Of a DNA stretch of 64,000 bases, positions 1-13,500 are shown piece by piece. The notes beneath the pieces are model-generated. The model did not search any database, was not told the origin of the DNA, and saw only the letters and a program-made list of their open reading frames with translations. How positions within the stretch are numbered: position 1 is the stretch's first letter; each line of letters starts with the position of its first letter. Both the position numbers and the translations under genes were made by a program. Origin of the DNA: Macrophomina tecta (Eukaryota > Ascomycota > Dothideomycetes > Botryosphaeriales > Botryosphaeriaceae); NCBI GenBank assembly GCA_024180945.1, contig JAKSGN010000020.1:62001-126000 (forward strand), given 5' to 3'.

Positions 1-1
1 G

Positions 2-283
2 CTCGGATCTCCCACGAATGGCGCGCCTGGCACTGGGAAACATACGCCGCGCGGGAATGGTGCGGTGCGTTTGGATAAGCGGCAGGTGGAGCAGCGGATA
101 GAGGAGGACCGGGAGAGGCACAAGAGGTTGAGGGAGGTCATTTGGCAGGTGGACCCCGAGAACGACGGCGAGTTTGAAAAGATGTGGGAGGAGAGCAGTG
201 ACATTGGAGACGACGACTACATGGCCGCAGAAGAAGATGCTGAGGAAAGGAAACAAGCTATCATCTTCGGTCGGGACCTGTGA
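2..283 (+). CDS. CTK3: CTD kinase subunit gamma (Ctk3-like), 3' end only
   Basis: Open from the window edge (frame starting at base 2) to TGA at 281-283, so this is the last 93 residues of a longer protein. The tail contains a charged helix (KRQVEQRIEEDRERHKRLRE) followed by an acidic stretch with EFEKMWEESSDIGDDDY. This arrangement matches my memory of the conserved C-terminal region of fungal Ctk3, the gamma subunit of the CTDK-I kinase complex that phosphorylates the RNA polymerase II C-terminal repeat. The N-terminal CID-like domain would lie upstream of the window, so the family call rests on the tail alone. It converges with the bL12m gene, with about 400 bp between the two stop codons. 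No intron is evident in the visible part. Confidence 0.62.
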   Translation, partial: LGSPTNGAPGTGKHTPRGNGAVRLDKRQVEQRIEEDRERHKRLREVIWQVDPENDGEFEKMWEESSDIGDDDYMAAEEDAEERKQAIIFGRDL

Positions 284-689
284 CCTTCGAACAGCACCCG
301 TCTTTGGCGTTTGGAGGCAAAAGCGGCTCTAGCTTTGGTGTTTTGGCGTTGGAAAGACGGGCCACATGATGCTCGCGGTACTCCGGATTCTGCACAAGGG
401 CGGCGTTGAGTGGTGATGGACCTTGTTCATTTTTTTTTTCTGTGTCTTGGAGGTTTGCGAGGCCTCCATCCCCCGGCGCTGATACCCGCCTTACGCAAAC
501 CATATTTTGTACACTAAAGAATCCATCTATACAAATACAGCCCAATAAAACACCTCGACCATGTCCTCGCTTCGTGTTTCCGTCCGCGCGCAGCAGTTGT
601 ATGTAGAGTGCCGACGTACTCTAGAAGCTTTCCATTCCGTTTTGCCCGTACGTTGTTTCCCAAGCCCGCTAAGCCAACGGTCCTCCCGA
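284..689. other. convergent 3' intergenic region
   Basis: Holds the 3' flanks of the CTK3-like gene and of the bL12m gene. An AATAAA-type signal is visible on the plus strand at about 543-548, placed suitably for 3' processing of the upstream gene. No further gene is seen. Confidence 0.6.
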
Positions 690-1329
690 TCATTCCATAA
701 CCACAACGGCGCCCAGACCCTTCATGGTTTCAATGATCTTCTCGGCCTCATCCTTGGGAACCGACTCCTTCATGAGCTTGGGTGCGCTCTCGACAAACTT
801 CTTGCTGTCCACCAGCGACAGACCCAGCATGCTCTTGACTTCCTTGATAATCTTGGGCTTGGCGGCCGCGTCGATGCTCTGAAGCTTCAGGTTGAACAGT
901 GTCTTCTCCTGCGCGGCTGGGGCAGCCTCCTCCTCCTCAGCGGCGGCCGGTGCTGCAGCCTGGGCGGCAGGGGCAGCGGCGAAGCCACCAACAGGCATGT
1001 CGGGGATGTTGAGGCGGGCCTGGTCATTCGCATGCGGCGGTTAGCGGAGGTGCTGGCATTCGCGCACAACGGCGCATTGTCACGCGGCCCCAGATGATGC
1101 ACGTTCAAAGGCTCACCTTAAGGGTGGAGACGAGGTCAGCGGTCTCCAGCAGGGTCAATTGGCTGATCTGGTCCACGATGGTGGCGATCTTCGGGTTGGT
1201 GGGAGCTGCGGCGGCCTCGGTGGACTGCCATCTCCGGGCTTGCTGCAGGCGGGAGGCGGAAACGCGGGCGACGGACGGACGGGCGACGCGAGCGCAGACG
1301 CGCAGCGCGGACTGGCACGAGAGCGACAT
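690..1329 (-). CDS. MNP1: mitochondrial large-subunit ribosomal protein bL12m
   Basis: Two exons: 1329-1117 and 1019-690, with a 97-nt intron (1116-1020) that starts GTGAGC, carries a CTAAC branch site and ends CCAG; the phase is 0. The 180-residue product starts with an Arg/Ala/Ser-rich presequence (MSLSCQSALRVCARVARPSV) that reads as a mitochondrial targeting peptide. Next comes the L7/L12 N-terminal dimerisation region (QISQLTLLETADLVSTLK), an Ala/Pro/Glu hinge, and the conserved C-terminal domain with KPKIIKEVKSMLGLSLVDSKK ending in GLGAVVVME. bL12m forms the stalk of the mitoribosome that recruits translation factors. The ATG at 1327-1329 is preferred over an upstream in-frame ATG because it leaves a clean presequence. 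It diverges from MDN1, with 240 bp between the start codons. Confidence 0.93.
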
Positions 1330-1569
1330 GGCGGTTGGATGTGTGGAGAGGTGGCTTGGAGGTGATTTCCCGAGACGCGGACAGTGGTGGTCGATGTTTC
1401 CGCCGACCTTCAAAATCTCGAGGTCGACCGCTGCCTAATGCAGCATAGCGGCTTGGCACGCGCGGGCGGTCTTCAGAAATTATTTTGGTCTTCAGCGGCG
1501 ACAACACCAAGCGTCCTCCGCCGCCAAAATTTTTGCCCCAATTCCAGGCCTGGATTCCGGAGCGTGATC
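1330..1569. promoter_or_regulatory. short bidirectional promoter region between bL12m and MDN1
   Basis: Only 240 bp separate the divergent start codons of a mitoribosomal protein gene and the 60S-assembly ATPase gene. No TATA box is evident. The region must hold both 5' UTRs and both core promoters. Regulation is inferred from layout only. Confidence 0.5.
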
Positions 1570-4500
1570 ATGGAATGCGGCTGGGGTCTGTCTGCGCTTC
1601 AAGCGCGCTTCGACGAGCTCCCCGAGGAGCTGCGCTCCCTCCTCCGCCGGAGCTCTAATCGCGAGTTCCTTGCCGACCTCTCGAGGGTGTCGTTAGACCC
1701 TCGCCATACCGATTACCTCTTCACTTTGTTTGAACCGCTGTTCGTTGAAGTCCGCGCGCTTTGGACAAGCTCATATCCCGCCGTCGACATCCTTCCCGCT
1801 TATGCGCGCATTTTGCAGTTTGCGCCGCATCTCTCTGACCATGCCGAAGCTGTTCTCACCCATGGCGCGGCCGCAATTGCTTCCGCCCTACAATACGATG
1901 TTTCCAAAGCATCCGACACCCTCACGGATACACATTTAGTCGAGCTCCTTCTCGGGCTGTTTCGACTTCTCGTTTGCGACAATGAGACCTTCGGGCGGTC
2001 CATTCAACCACTTTCCCTCCAACCACTATTCGCCCACCCAAACCGAGCCGTCCGATACCTTGCGACCCGCTGCCTCTGTCTGTACTTGCATGCTGCCGAT
2101 GCTGCACAGGAGGAAATGATATCAAAATACGTTGGCCAAGAACCTATTACTGGTGACTGGGAAGGAAAGTCAATCGACTACCGGTTTCTAAGCTTATGGG
2201 AGGAAAGGAGATACGCAGAGATGAAGAAGAAAGTAGCAGAGGGAAGGGCTGCGCGGGATGCGTACTTTCCGCCTTCGATTAGCAGGGTCGTTTCCCAGCA
2301 AGATCTGGGCCCTCACACCGCAGAAATCCATGGTGTTCTTCTTCCAAGATCCGGTAGTCCGGGCGCTTTGGAGCATGGCACCCCATTCATACCAACGGAG
2401 ACTACCGTTAGCAATCTTACTTCCGTCGCCAAATATCTGATTGGGGACAGACCTCTCATGTTAACTGGCCTTGCCGGCTCGGGCAAAACACTGATCATTC
2501 GTCATCTCGCCTGGCAGCTCAACAAACTGGAGTCGATGGTCACATTACATCTCAACGAGCAGAGCGACGCAAAGCTACTCATCGGAATGTACACAACTGG
2601 AAGCACGCCAGGAACTTTTACTTGGCGGCCAGGTGTGCTAACCACCGCTGTGAGGGAGGGCCGCTGGGTGTTGATTGAGGACTTGGACCGCGCTCCTAAC
2701 GATGTAATCAGCACTCTTTTACCATTGATCGAATCAGGCGAACTCCTGATTCCTAGCAGGGGTGAAGTTGTCCGCGCTGCTCGAGGCTTTAGGATCATTG
2801 CAACCCTTCGGACCACTCTGAATCTCCGCGGTGAGCAAATAATACCGGGAGCCGACATGCTGGGAACTCGCTTTTGGGAGCGTATCAACATCCAGATGCT
2901 CCCGGAAAATGAGCTTGGAGAAATCGTTCAGTCCGCTTTTCCGAATATTCCAGAAGCACTGGTTCCTCAGATCATGAGTGTTTATGGCAGTCTCCAGTTT
3001 TTGTCACGGGACCGGTCCTTTACGTCCAGCAGGTCTGGAATGATCAGGCCCATTACGTCTAGGGATTTATTCAAGTGGTGTAGCCGAATCAACCCTCGGA
3101 ATCTGGACGACATGTATCTTGAAGCAGTCGATTGCCTTGCGGGCAGCCTGGAACATGGCCACGCTCGTGACCTAATCGTTGCCTGTATCGCGCGAGAACT
3201 ACATATCGATCCGCAGAAGAGGGATCATCTACTGTTGCAGCGAACAATCGCGTACAGGACAGGTGAGGCCGGAGAAGTCACCATCGGACGCTCTACTTTG
3301 AGGAGAACTCAGCGCAAGAGACGCGCAGATCGCAGACCTTTCGCTGCTAATGACCACACATGCCGGCTTCTGGAGAGAATCGCTGTTGCTGTAGACCATC
3401 AGGAACCCCTTCTCCTGGTTGGCGAGACTGGTACCGGAAAAACGACTGCAATTCAACACCTTGCGACAGAGTTAGGACGGAAAATGGAGGTTTTCAACCT
3501 GTCTCAGCAAAGCGAAAGCGGCGACTTGTTGGGAGGTTTCAAGCCCGTCAACTTGCGCAGCGTTATGGTGCCCATGAAGGACCGCTTCGATGACCTATTC
3601 TTATCTACGTTCTCGCAGGATAAGAACCGACTATTCCTGAACCAACTGAACGAACATATGGCTAAGGGCCGTTGGAAAGCTGTTTGCAAATTCTGGCAAC
3701 AAGCTCTGCGCATGGTCGAGGATGCAGTGAAAGCTTCGCAACCAGGACCTACCACAGCCGCTACGGAGAGCGAGCAACCGAAGAAGAAAAAGCGGAAGGT
3801 TGAAAAGCAGCCTAAGCTTCCAGCGTCGTTTTCTCAACCCGAATGGGATGCTTTTGCGAATGATCTTCAGCTTGTTGAATCGCAGGTTGCGAACAAGTCG
3901 AGCGCCTTTGCATTCAAGTTTGTGGAAGGCAATATCGTCAAGGCTGTGAGGAACGGTGACTGGGTTCTTCTGGATGAAATCAACCTGGCTGCACCAGATA
4001 CCCTCGAAGCCCTTGCCGACTTGCTCACTGGTGGTTCCGGAGGCACGCCCTCCATTCTCTTGACCGAAACTGGCAACGTCGAAAGGATCGAGGCACATCC
4101 GAACTTCCGAGTCTTCGCAGCAATGAACCCGGCAACAGATGTTGGCAAAAAGGATCTCCCAATGGGAATTCGTTCACGATTCACGGAGCTGTACGTTGAA
4201 AGCCCGGATCGTGACTTCAAGAGTTTACAGAGCGTTGTGGAGACATACCTTGACCAGTACCTACACACCGATCGGAAGGTTTCTGCAGATGTGGCAAATC
4301 TCTACCTGCACATTCAGGCTTTGAATGCAGAGAACAAGCTAGTCGATGGAGCAAACCAAAAACCCCATTTCAGCTTGAGAACTTTGACTCGGACCCTGAT
4401 CTACTCTCTGGATACCGCACCGCTTCATTCGCTCAGGAGAGCGCTCTATGAAGGGTTTTGCATGAGTTTCTTGACATTCCTTGATAAGCCCTCCGAAGAC

Positions 4501-7500
4501 CTTGTGGTTGAGGCAGTCGTCAAGTATCTCAAGCCCGAACTTCGCTCTCCTCTTCGAAAGCCGGCCGAAAAAGACAGGGATTACGTCCAGATCCGCCGAG
4601 ACGATGGGCGCCAACATCATGATCTGAAGAAGAAAGGTGTTAGCAAAGCTGCAGATGACGCCAGTTTCGAGAAGTGGCTCGACGGTGCTAGCAAGGACCC
4701 TCAGTGGCTTCGCCGGGGCAGATTTGAGTCTTCAGATGAAGAGCATTACATCATTACCAACTTTGTCTGGCGAAATCTCACGAACTTGATTCGTGCCGCG
4801 TCCACTCGCCGGTTTCCTGTGCTTATCCAGGGTCCTACTTCCGCAGGTAAGACAAGTATGATCGAGTATCTTGCCAAGAGGTCAGGCAACAAGTTTGTCC
4901 GTATCAACAACCACGAACATACGGATCTCCAGGAGTATTTGGGCACATATGTCTCCGGCAGCGACGGTAAACTTCAGTTCCAGGAAGGTATTCTTGTGAA
5001 GGCACTGCGTGAGGGACACTGGATTGTCTTGGACGAGCTTAACCTTGCGCCGACGGATGTTCTTGAAGCTCTGAACCGATTGCTAGACGATAACAGGGAG
5101 CTACTCATTCCGGAGACTCAGGAGGTTGTCCGCCCTCATGAGGATTTCATGCTTTTTGCCACGCAAAACCCGGCTGGTCTCTACGGTGGCAGGAAGACCC
5201 TCTCCCGCGCGTTTCGCAATCGATTTCTCGAGCTGCACTTCGATGACATACCAGTCAATGAGCTCAAATACATTTTGGAGAGGCGAACACAGCTTCCTCG
5301 ATCCTGGTGCGAACACATCGTCAATGTCTACCGAGAACTCTCCATTCTCCGCCAATCGAGTAGGCTCTTTGAGTCAAAGAGTTTCGCCACGCTTCGTGAC
5401 CTCTTCCGGTGGGCTATGCGTGCCCCAGAGTCCTCGCAACAGCTTGCTGAACAAGGCTATATGCTGCTTGCCGAGCGCGTCCGAAAGACGGAGGAGCGGT
5501 TGGCAGTGAAGCAGATTATTGAGAAGGTCATCAAACAGACCGAGATCGACGAAGACGTAATCTACTCCCCGGAAAGAGCTCCAGAGATGCGCTTGTACCA
5601 GGAGAACGTGTCTTCGGACAATGTCGTTTGGACACGAGCAATGCGCCGTCTTTACGCTCTCGTTGCTAACGCGTTGCGTCATAACGAGCCCGTTTTGTTG
5701 GTGGGTGAGACGGGTTGTGGTAAGACTACTGTCTGCCAGATGCTCGCGGACGCTTTTGGCAAGCAGCTCTTCGTCGTTAATGCACATCAAAACACCGAGA
5801 CAGGGGATCTCATCGGTGCGCAGCGGCCCATTCGCAACCGTACATTTCTGGAAGAGCAACTTTCCAAATATCTTGGCGAAGTCCTTCTTGAAGCAGGTGC
5901 TGCTCATAATATGTCGTCAGCGTCTTTAAGTGAGTTGCTTGGCATCTACGATCAGCTCATCAAGGACAATCCTGAGCTGATCAGCGGCGATGCTCGCCAG
6001 ACTGTCCATGCACAGCGGATCAAGCTCTCTTCGCTGTTCGAATGGGCTGACGGTAGCCTTGTCACGGCTATGAAGACAGGCCATTACTTCCTGCTGGATG
6101 AAATATCCCTTGCTGATGACTCGGTCTTGGAACGCCTGAACAGCGTGCTTGAATCTTCTCGTACATTGCTTCTGGCCGAGAAGGGTCCGACAGACTCCAG
6201 CATCAAGGCCACAGACGGATTCCAGTTTCTCGCAACTATGAATCCTGGTGGCGATTACGGAAAGAAGGAGCTTTCTCCGGCACTTAGGAACCGTTTTACC
6301 GAAATTTGGGTTCCTGCGCTTACAGATATGGACGACATTACTCAGATTGTGAAAGCCAAGCTCATGGCCTCCGCCGTCGAGTATGCTTCGACCGTCGTCA
6401 ATTTCTCCCAATGGTTCAACGAGAAGTACAACACATCTGCGGCATCATCTATCTCCATCCGTGATACACTTGCATGGGTACACTTCATCAACCGCTGCGG
6501 CTTAAGCGATCCTATCTTTGGTGTCATTCACGGAGCTGCAATGGTCTTCATTGACACTCTTGGTGCAAACCCTGCGGCTCTGCTTGCTACCTCTGCTGCC
6601 AACGTTGATAGTGAACGCGCGGCATGTCTTGAGAAGCTAAGCGAACTTGTAAATGCAGATGCCAAAGCTATTTACTTTGCTCCTGCAGCCATTGCCTCGA
6701 CCGATTCGATGCTGTCCATTGGTTCATTCGCAGTGCCTCGGATCGGTCGGTCAACTTCTGATCCCTCCTTTTCCATGGCAGCACCGACCACAAAATCCAA
6801 TGCTATGAGGGTTTTGCGTGCGCTACAGCTGCCCAAGCCCATCCTTCTCGAAGGTAACCCTGGTGTTGGCAAGACGACCCTCGTGACAGCTATCGCCAAA
6901 GCTGTCGGCGTCCCCCTCACTCGTATCAACTTGTCCGAGCAGACTGATCTGATGGATTTGTTCGGATCCGATGTTCCAGTTGAAGGGGCTCAAGCCGGCA
7001 CCTTTGCCTGGAATGATGCGCCGTTCCTGAAGGCCATGAAAAATGGAGAGTGGGTTCTGCTTGACGAGATGAACCTCGCCTCTCAATCGGTACTCGAAGG
7101 TCTTAATGCCTGTCTTGACCACCGCGGCGAGGTGTACATTTCGGAGCTCGATCAGACTTTCCACCAAAGCCCTGGCTTTAGAGTGTTCGCTGCACAGAAC
7201 CCTCATCATCAAGGCGGTGGCCGGAAGGGCCTCCCTGCCTCGTTCGTTAACCGATTTACCGTGGTTTATGCCGACGTCTTCAGACTTGAGGATCTGGTTA
7301 CTATCTGCAAGCAACAGTTCCCTAACACGACGGAAAAAGATATTGAGAGTCTCACCGCCTTCATTGCTGAGCTGGATACCCAGGTCTCGAATCGAAAGTT
7401 CGGTGCTCTCGGCAGCCCATGGGAGTTCAATCTGAGAGATACCCTCCGATGGCTGCAATTGCTCACATCACAGGATGGGTTGCTTCCCTCAGGCATAACA

Positions 7501-10500
7501 AGGGATTTCTTGGATATAGTCATTACACAACGCTTCCGTTCTGAGCATGATAGGAAGTGCGTGAGCACTTTGTTCGAGCAGACTATTAAGTCAACTGTGC
7601 AGCAGCGGACTTACTTCCACAATCTGGGCAAAGACCACATCCAAGTCGGGCTTGGTCTGCTCCCCCGGCATCCGACGTTCCAGCACCTGCAGTCCAAGTA
7701 TGAGCTGAGGCACTCTCAGCTCCCGGTGTTGGAATCTATGATGATCGCCATCCAAATGAATTGGCCGATCATTCTTGTCGGACCTTCAGGTTCTGGTAAG
7801 ACAAGCCTTGTGAAGCAGCTGGCTTCTGTCGTAGGCGCTGAACTTGTCACTTCTTCGATGAACGCCGATATTGATGCGATGGATCTGGTTGGTGGGTATG
7901 AGCAAGTTGATCCATCTCGACAAGTGCTCCGTTTCCTTGAAAGACTCACTCACTTCTCTCGTTCCTCTATCATTCAAAGTCAAGGTCTTAACAACTCTGA
8001 GCTTTTCTCCCTTTTTCTTTCTCTTGTCCGTCTCTGTTCTCCACTGGATCTTTCCCAAGTCGATTTTGATTCCTTTCGTCAAGTGCTAACACAGCTTCAA
8101 ATCCGGGATGATCGACTCGAACTGAAGGGATTGGCTGCCGAAGCCGAGACCCTTGCAAAGGAATCCGTTGCTATCGACCAGGCCAGGTTCCAATGGGTTG
8201 ATGGACTCCTTGTTCAAGCCTTGGAGCAGGGCAAGTGGCTAGTTCTTGACAATGCCAACCTCTGCAGCTCCTCAGTTCTTGACAGGCTCAACGGTCTGCT
8301 CGAGCCAAACGGGTATCTGATCATTAACGAACATTCTACAGCTGATGGCGAGGCAAAGATTGTGAAACCGCACCCCAATTTCCGCATCTTCATGACCATG
8401 GATCCAAGACACGGTGAGCTTTCTAGGGCTATGCGAAACAGGGCTGTTGAGCTTTTCATGCTTTCAACATCAGATGAGGATGTTGTCAGCTATGATCACC
8501 TCAATACCTTCACCTTTGAATCTTCCATGTACAGATTCCGCCACGTTGATTATCTGGGTCGTAGTCCGTGTGATCAGGTGTCAACCGACTCTCTCGTAGC
8601 TACCTCACTAGACCACCTCTCAGTGGAAGATGCGTCTCGTCTGGAGAGCTTTTACCAGCAGCTTACTCGCGGCTTGTTTGGCTTGACTCAGAACGCTCAT
8701 GTTGAAGCGTCATTACTGTCGAACCTGTCTTTCTTTACTCAACTTCCTCAAAACTGGCTTTCGAAGGCAATAGCTTCAGTAGCAGGATCAGCTCAACTGA
8801 TGGGTACTAGACAAGACTTCATCAATGCGCAGGTCAGTGACCTCGCTTCTCCTAACAAGAAAAATAGGTATGCTGATGGTAGAACCGCGTATGTAGTCAA
8901 TTCATCCTTTGAACAACCAGGCGCTCGTCCTCTACAACAAACTTGATCTTTCCGAGCAGAATCCTCTTGCCAACGACCCTCACTGGCTTGGAGCCTTGTT
9001 TGATCTCTGCTTGGATCTCAAGAAGATGCAGAACCAGCTCCAGCAGGCAACGGAACACGCCAATAGGTTGAAAATCAAGGACCGGACACGGCTGGGAAGA
9101 AGTTTGGTGCCGTCCAAGGCAACTTCAAAATCGAACAGAGATCCATTTTCCGGAGTGGCCCCTTTCTTGTGGTCTGTCTTCGATGCATTGGCTGCGTGGG
9201 TTGTTGAAGTGTTGCAGAGCAACGTGATCGACCAGCTGGCATTGGGCTCAGTCAACCCCATTCGTCAGTTCTGGTTTGATCTCTTTGCCCTCACAGACGC
9301 GCCTGCAGTTGAAGACGCGGTCTTCCAGGTTTACCTCGCCATTGGTCATGAGCAGTTCGCCTCTTTCCATAGCTCCGGTGTCGTACCTTCGACGAAGCTT
9401 CGGCAAAAGCTTGCTCAGACTTTTGAATCACTCAGGTTGGACAGTCAATTGTCGACCGGCTTAAGTATGGAACTGCTATGGCAGCGTTTCAAGCCTCATA
9501 CCCCGCCAGCCTACTCCGGTCTTCTTAATCTCCTCAAATTAGAGAGCTTGGCAGACAGGTTCGATAAGGCCGTTTGGCTTGCTGATGCCCCACTTGCTGA
9601 GCTGTCGCGCGTGCGAAATACTCTGGCCAATGCAATGGATATAGTGCGAAGCAGAGGCATTGACGTTGCGGAGCTGGTCACTGAGCTCGAGGCAGCAATC
9701 GACGACATGGAGAAGGGAGCGCGAGAAGGTCAGGGAGTTGTCAGTCCTTGGTTTGCTAAGGCTTTTGAGGGGATATGCCAATTCTCCGATCTGGCACATC
9801 TTTACAAAGACGCTCAGAAAAACAACGACGGGCCCATGTCTCCTCTAGCACTACTTGCTCAAAGGCCTACCAAAACCACATCGATGGCTGCACGCAACTT
9901 TTCCGAAGCGTTGATGAGTCGAATCCCAACATATCTGGGTGCACAGAGCGAAATCGGACCAGTTGCGCTGAAAGGTGGTTACCATGTTTCATTGCTGAAG
10001 GACGTCATCGGGCTCAATGATGCTTCATTGGCCCAGATGGACCTGTTGAGATCAGAGATTGAGGTCCTTGGCCAAGCTTTGGTTGTCCGATGTGGAGATC
10101 TCCTGAAGGACCAGACACTCCTACTTGCTGGTGTACACGACCGCATTCTAGGCGAGTTGGAAGCTGTTCACTCGCACCTCATTGATCATAGTCAACCATA
10201 TATAGTTAGTCCGCGACAAGACCTACCTCCGGACCACTACTTTCGCACTGCTCTCCGGCTCCTTGGACGTAGCATCGACTTCTCCGGCGACTTGGACACG
10301 AACAAGCAGAAAGCTGGTCCAGCATGGATTAGCCTTGCTATTGCATTTCTGTGGCTCTACGTCCCAGACCGGCCTTTCGATCCCGCTCTTCGCCCTCTCG
10401 TGGAACGCAGTCTTTTCAGCTCTCACCGCGATAGCCTTACAAGCAGCCTCGCAGCTCTTCGTTACTTTGAGCAAGCGTTCACAGGCCATACCGAGAATCT

Positions 10501-13500
10501 TCGCACTCGTCTCATTGAGATTGACATCGAGACTATGGGCACTGAACCATCGGTCCCGGCAATAGCTAGGCCGCCTCAATCGGAACTCACGCAACTCTCG
10601 GGCGAGTTCTGCAACTTACTGAGAGTCCTGGATGGCCTCATGAAGGCAGTCGATGCAGGCGATGTCGACGTGCTGAGGGACGCGACGCTCGAGTTGAACA
10701 TCCAGCAAATTGTGAAGAGGCTTATCGAAGGTTATCGTGGCTACGATGACATCACTGCGCCTGTGGTCGCCTTCTTGCACTGCTTGAGAGTGGGTATCAT
10801 ACTGGAGGTCAATGGTGGTGGGAGGAGAACAGACGTTTTCGATTACGTGTCCGCCTATACGCCATTCTTCGGAGCTGGTCCGGGTCAACTCATCCCTACC
10901 TCAGATGCAGCTGTTTTCCAGAAGCGTGCCGCTGGTGATCTCCGCTGGCATGCGCTTGCTGCGCTGGCGGTGAAATTGAGCATTCTGCCTGAGAAGACAC
11001 CTTCGATAAATGAGCGAAGCTTGATTCACGACATTTTTGGCAGTTTCTACAAGCAGTGGAGAGAGAAGCTGGAAGCTGACCAGGAGAAGGCTGCTGAAGA
11101 GTCCGGCCTCTACAAATTTAAGGGTGGTCCGGACGTTGAGCAGGAAGCTACGGAGGAAGAGATGCAGAGCATGTTCCCGGACTACGACCAGCAAGAGGAT
11201 GTGGCCGATGGCAAGGCGGCTTCCACGGACTCTCCGCAGGAATTGGCTCGGAAGCTGGCCATGTGTCATGCTGATATCTTTGTGAACCGCCAGGGCCCAA
11301 CGGAGAAGGTCAAGTCTCTCATCGACCTTTCGATGATATACGTCAGCCAAAGTGGCGATAGCAGCGCCGGTGGTCTAGAGGCAGCTCTTCCAGCAATCTT
11401 CTTGGCACTCAACAAGCAAAGTGAACATCTTTTACAAGACAGTCCTTCGCCTCGCCACTACAACTTCTACACGGATGCTAACATCCGCGAGGCGAAGAAA
11501 CTGGTTGATGTTGTCCACCGCGTCCAGAAACGCTTCAGAAAGATCCAGGAAGTCTGGCCCGAGCACACAACGCTGAGCGACGTCCTCCGCATTTCCGACG
11601 AGCTGCTTGCTTTCCGCCACGTAGAGCCCGTCGCCAAGTTCCTTACCAAGGGTGAGAAGTTGCACGCCTCCATCAACGAGTGGCAGCGGGTGGCCAGCCG
11701 GGAATACAGCGCCGCCTCGCTGTACGATGAGGTTACCAATCTGCTCATCAGTTGGCGTCAGCTGGAGCTCACAACGTGGGCGCGGCTGTTCGACATTGAG
11801 GTCGAAAAGGCTCAGAACGATGCGAAGGGCTGGTTCTTCGTTGCTTACCAGACCATCATTGCAGCGACGGAGTCGCTTGGCTCATCTGCAGCGATGGAAG
11901 ACCACGCGAGGGAGCTACTGAGGACCCTCGAGGACTTTGCACTTTCCACTACGGCTGGTCAGTATCACGAACGGATGAGATTGTTGGAGCAGTTCAAAGA
12001 GCAGCTCGCAGTCAGAGAAGTGGACCTGCCTGCAGTGAGGCCCGTTCGCACGGCTCTAGAAAACTTCATCAAATACTTCTTGCGTTTCGCTCAGCCAGTT
12101 CGCGAAGTCATCACGAAGGGCCGCGCTACCCTTGAAAAGGACATGAAGAATGTCCTCAAGCTGGCCAGCTGGAGGGACCGTAACATCGAGGCGCTGAGGC
12201 AGAGTGCCAAAACCTCGCACAAGAAGTTGTTCAGGCTCGTCCATAAATTCCGCGACATCCTCAACAAACCCGTGGACGCCATACTCCGACAAGACCTCCC
12301 GGAACCATCTAAGGCACTCCTAACAGCTCCTCACGCGTCCAGCTCACCTACCAATATCACCGTCGATGCCGCGGCCCTCGCAACGTGCGAGCAGTACGCG
12401 CCGAACTGGGCATCTCGGCCTACTCGCTTCAAGGATGTTGCAACCACCGTCAAGCTCATGCACAAGATGGTGCATCCTCCGAAATCGGTCACCAGACCCA
12501 ATGGCGCGGTCTACATCCAAGAGTTCCTGGAGAATCTCGACGCCAGCATCGCCGAGCTCCAGAAGGCCACACCCGCCACGCTGACCGACGCCAACAAGAC
12601 CGAGGTCAAACACCTCAAGTCGCAGAAGCGTAAGCTGTTTAATGACACGCTCAAGTCGCTGCGCGAGATGGGGTTCAAGAGTCACGTCGGTGGCGATGTT
12701 CTGGAGAAGCAGGACAGCCTTGCGAAGGTGCTAGTGCGGCTGCCGCCGCTTCCAGCTTGTGATGGTGCTGCTGGGTATGCGACGGGCGCCGAGGAGTATC
12801 TGCATAAGTCATTCAATCTCATGCAGCAGGTGAGGGATGTGGCGAGGGAGCATTCAGGCGATTTGACGAACGCAGAGGTCGCGAGATGTATTGGCAATTT
12901 CGAGAGTATGCTGCATACGGTGATGAAGCAGCGGGAGGTTGTGACAAAGGTGATGGAGGAGATGGTGGTGCTTGGGGAGACGGTGGACCAAGTCTCGGCA
13001 CTGAAGAGCGAGGATATCATGAAAGGTGTGGGACAAACGAGCTTGGAGCATGGTGGCTTGTTGCCGTGGTTTGCGCCCATGCTGAGGGTTGCTGCGCATA
13101 TCGTCAATGCTCAGGTGCAGCTGGGGAAGATCGATGTGAGCGATGTTGTGGATGGGTTGAACAGCAGAGCGCAGACTTTTGAGGGCCTGATGAAGGAGGT
13201 TGATTCTCTACCTCCTCTGCCGAAGGGCCTAACGTCGGCTTCGCACATGCAGTTGGTTCTCCGGATCGACGGCGCTGTCGAAGAGGTCAGCCAGACCGTT
13301 ATCGGATGGAAGAAGCAGTACCCCATGCTCGAGGCTGTCCTCAAGCAGCTTCTCCCCTGGCTCCAGCACCCCTCACCAACCACAGCCAACGGCATTGAAA
13401 AAATTCGCGGAGACGCCTCCTCCTCCCTCGAAGACGTCAGTACCAAGCTCTTCGCCTCCCTCGACGCTATCCTCGGCTCCATCCAAGACGTCGAAAAGAC

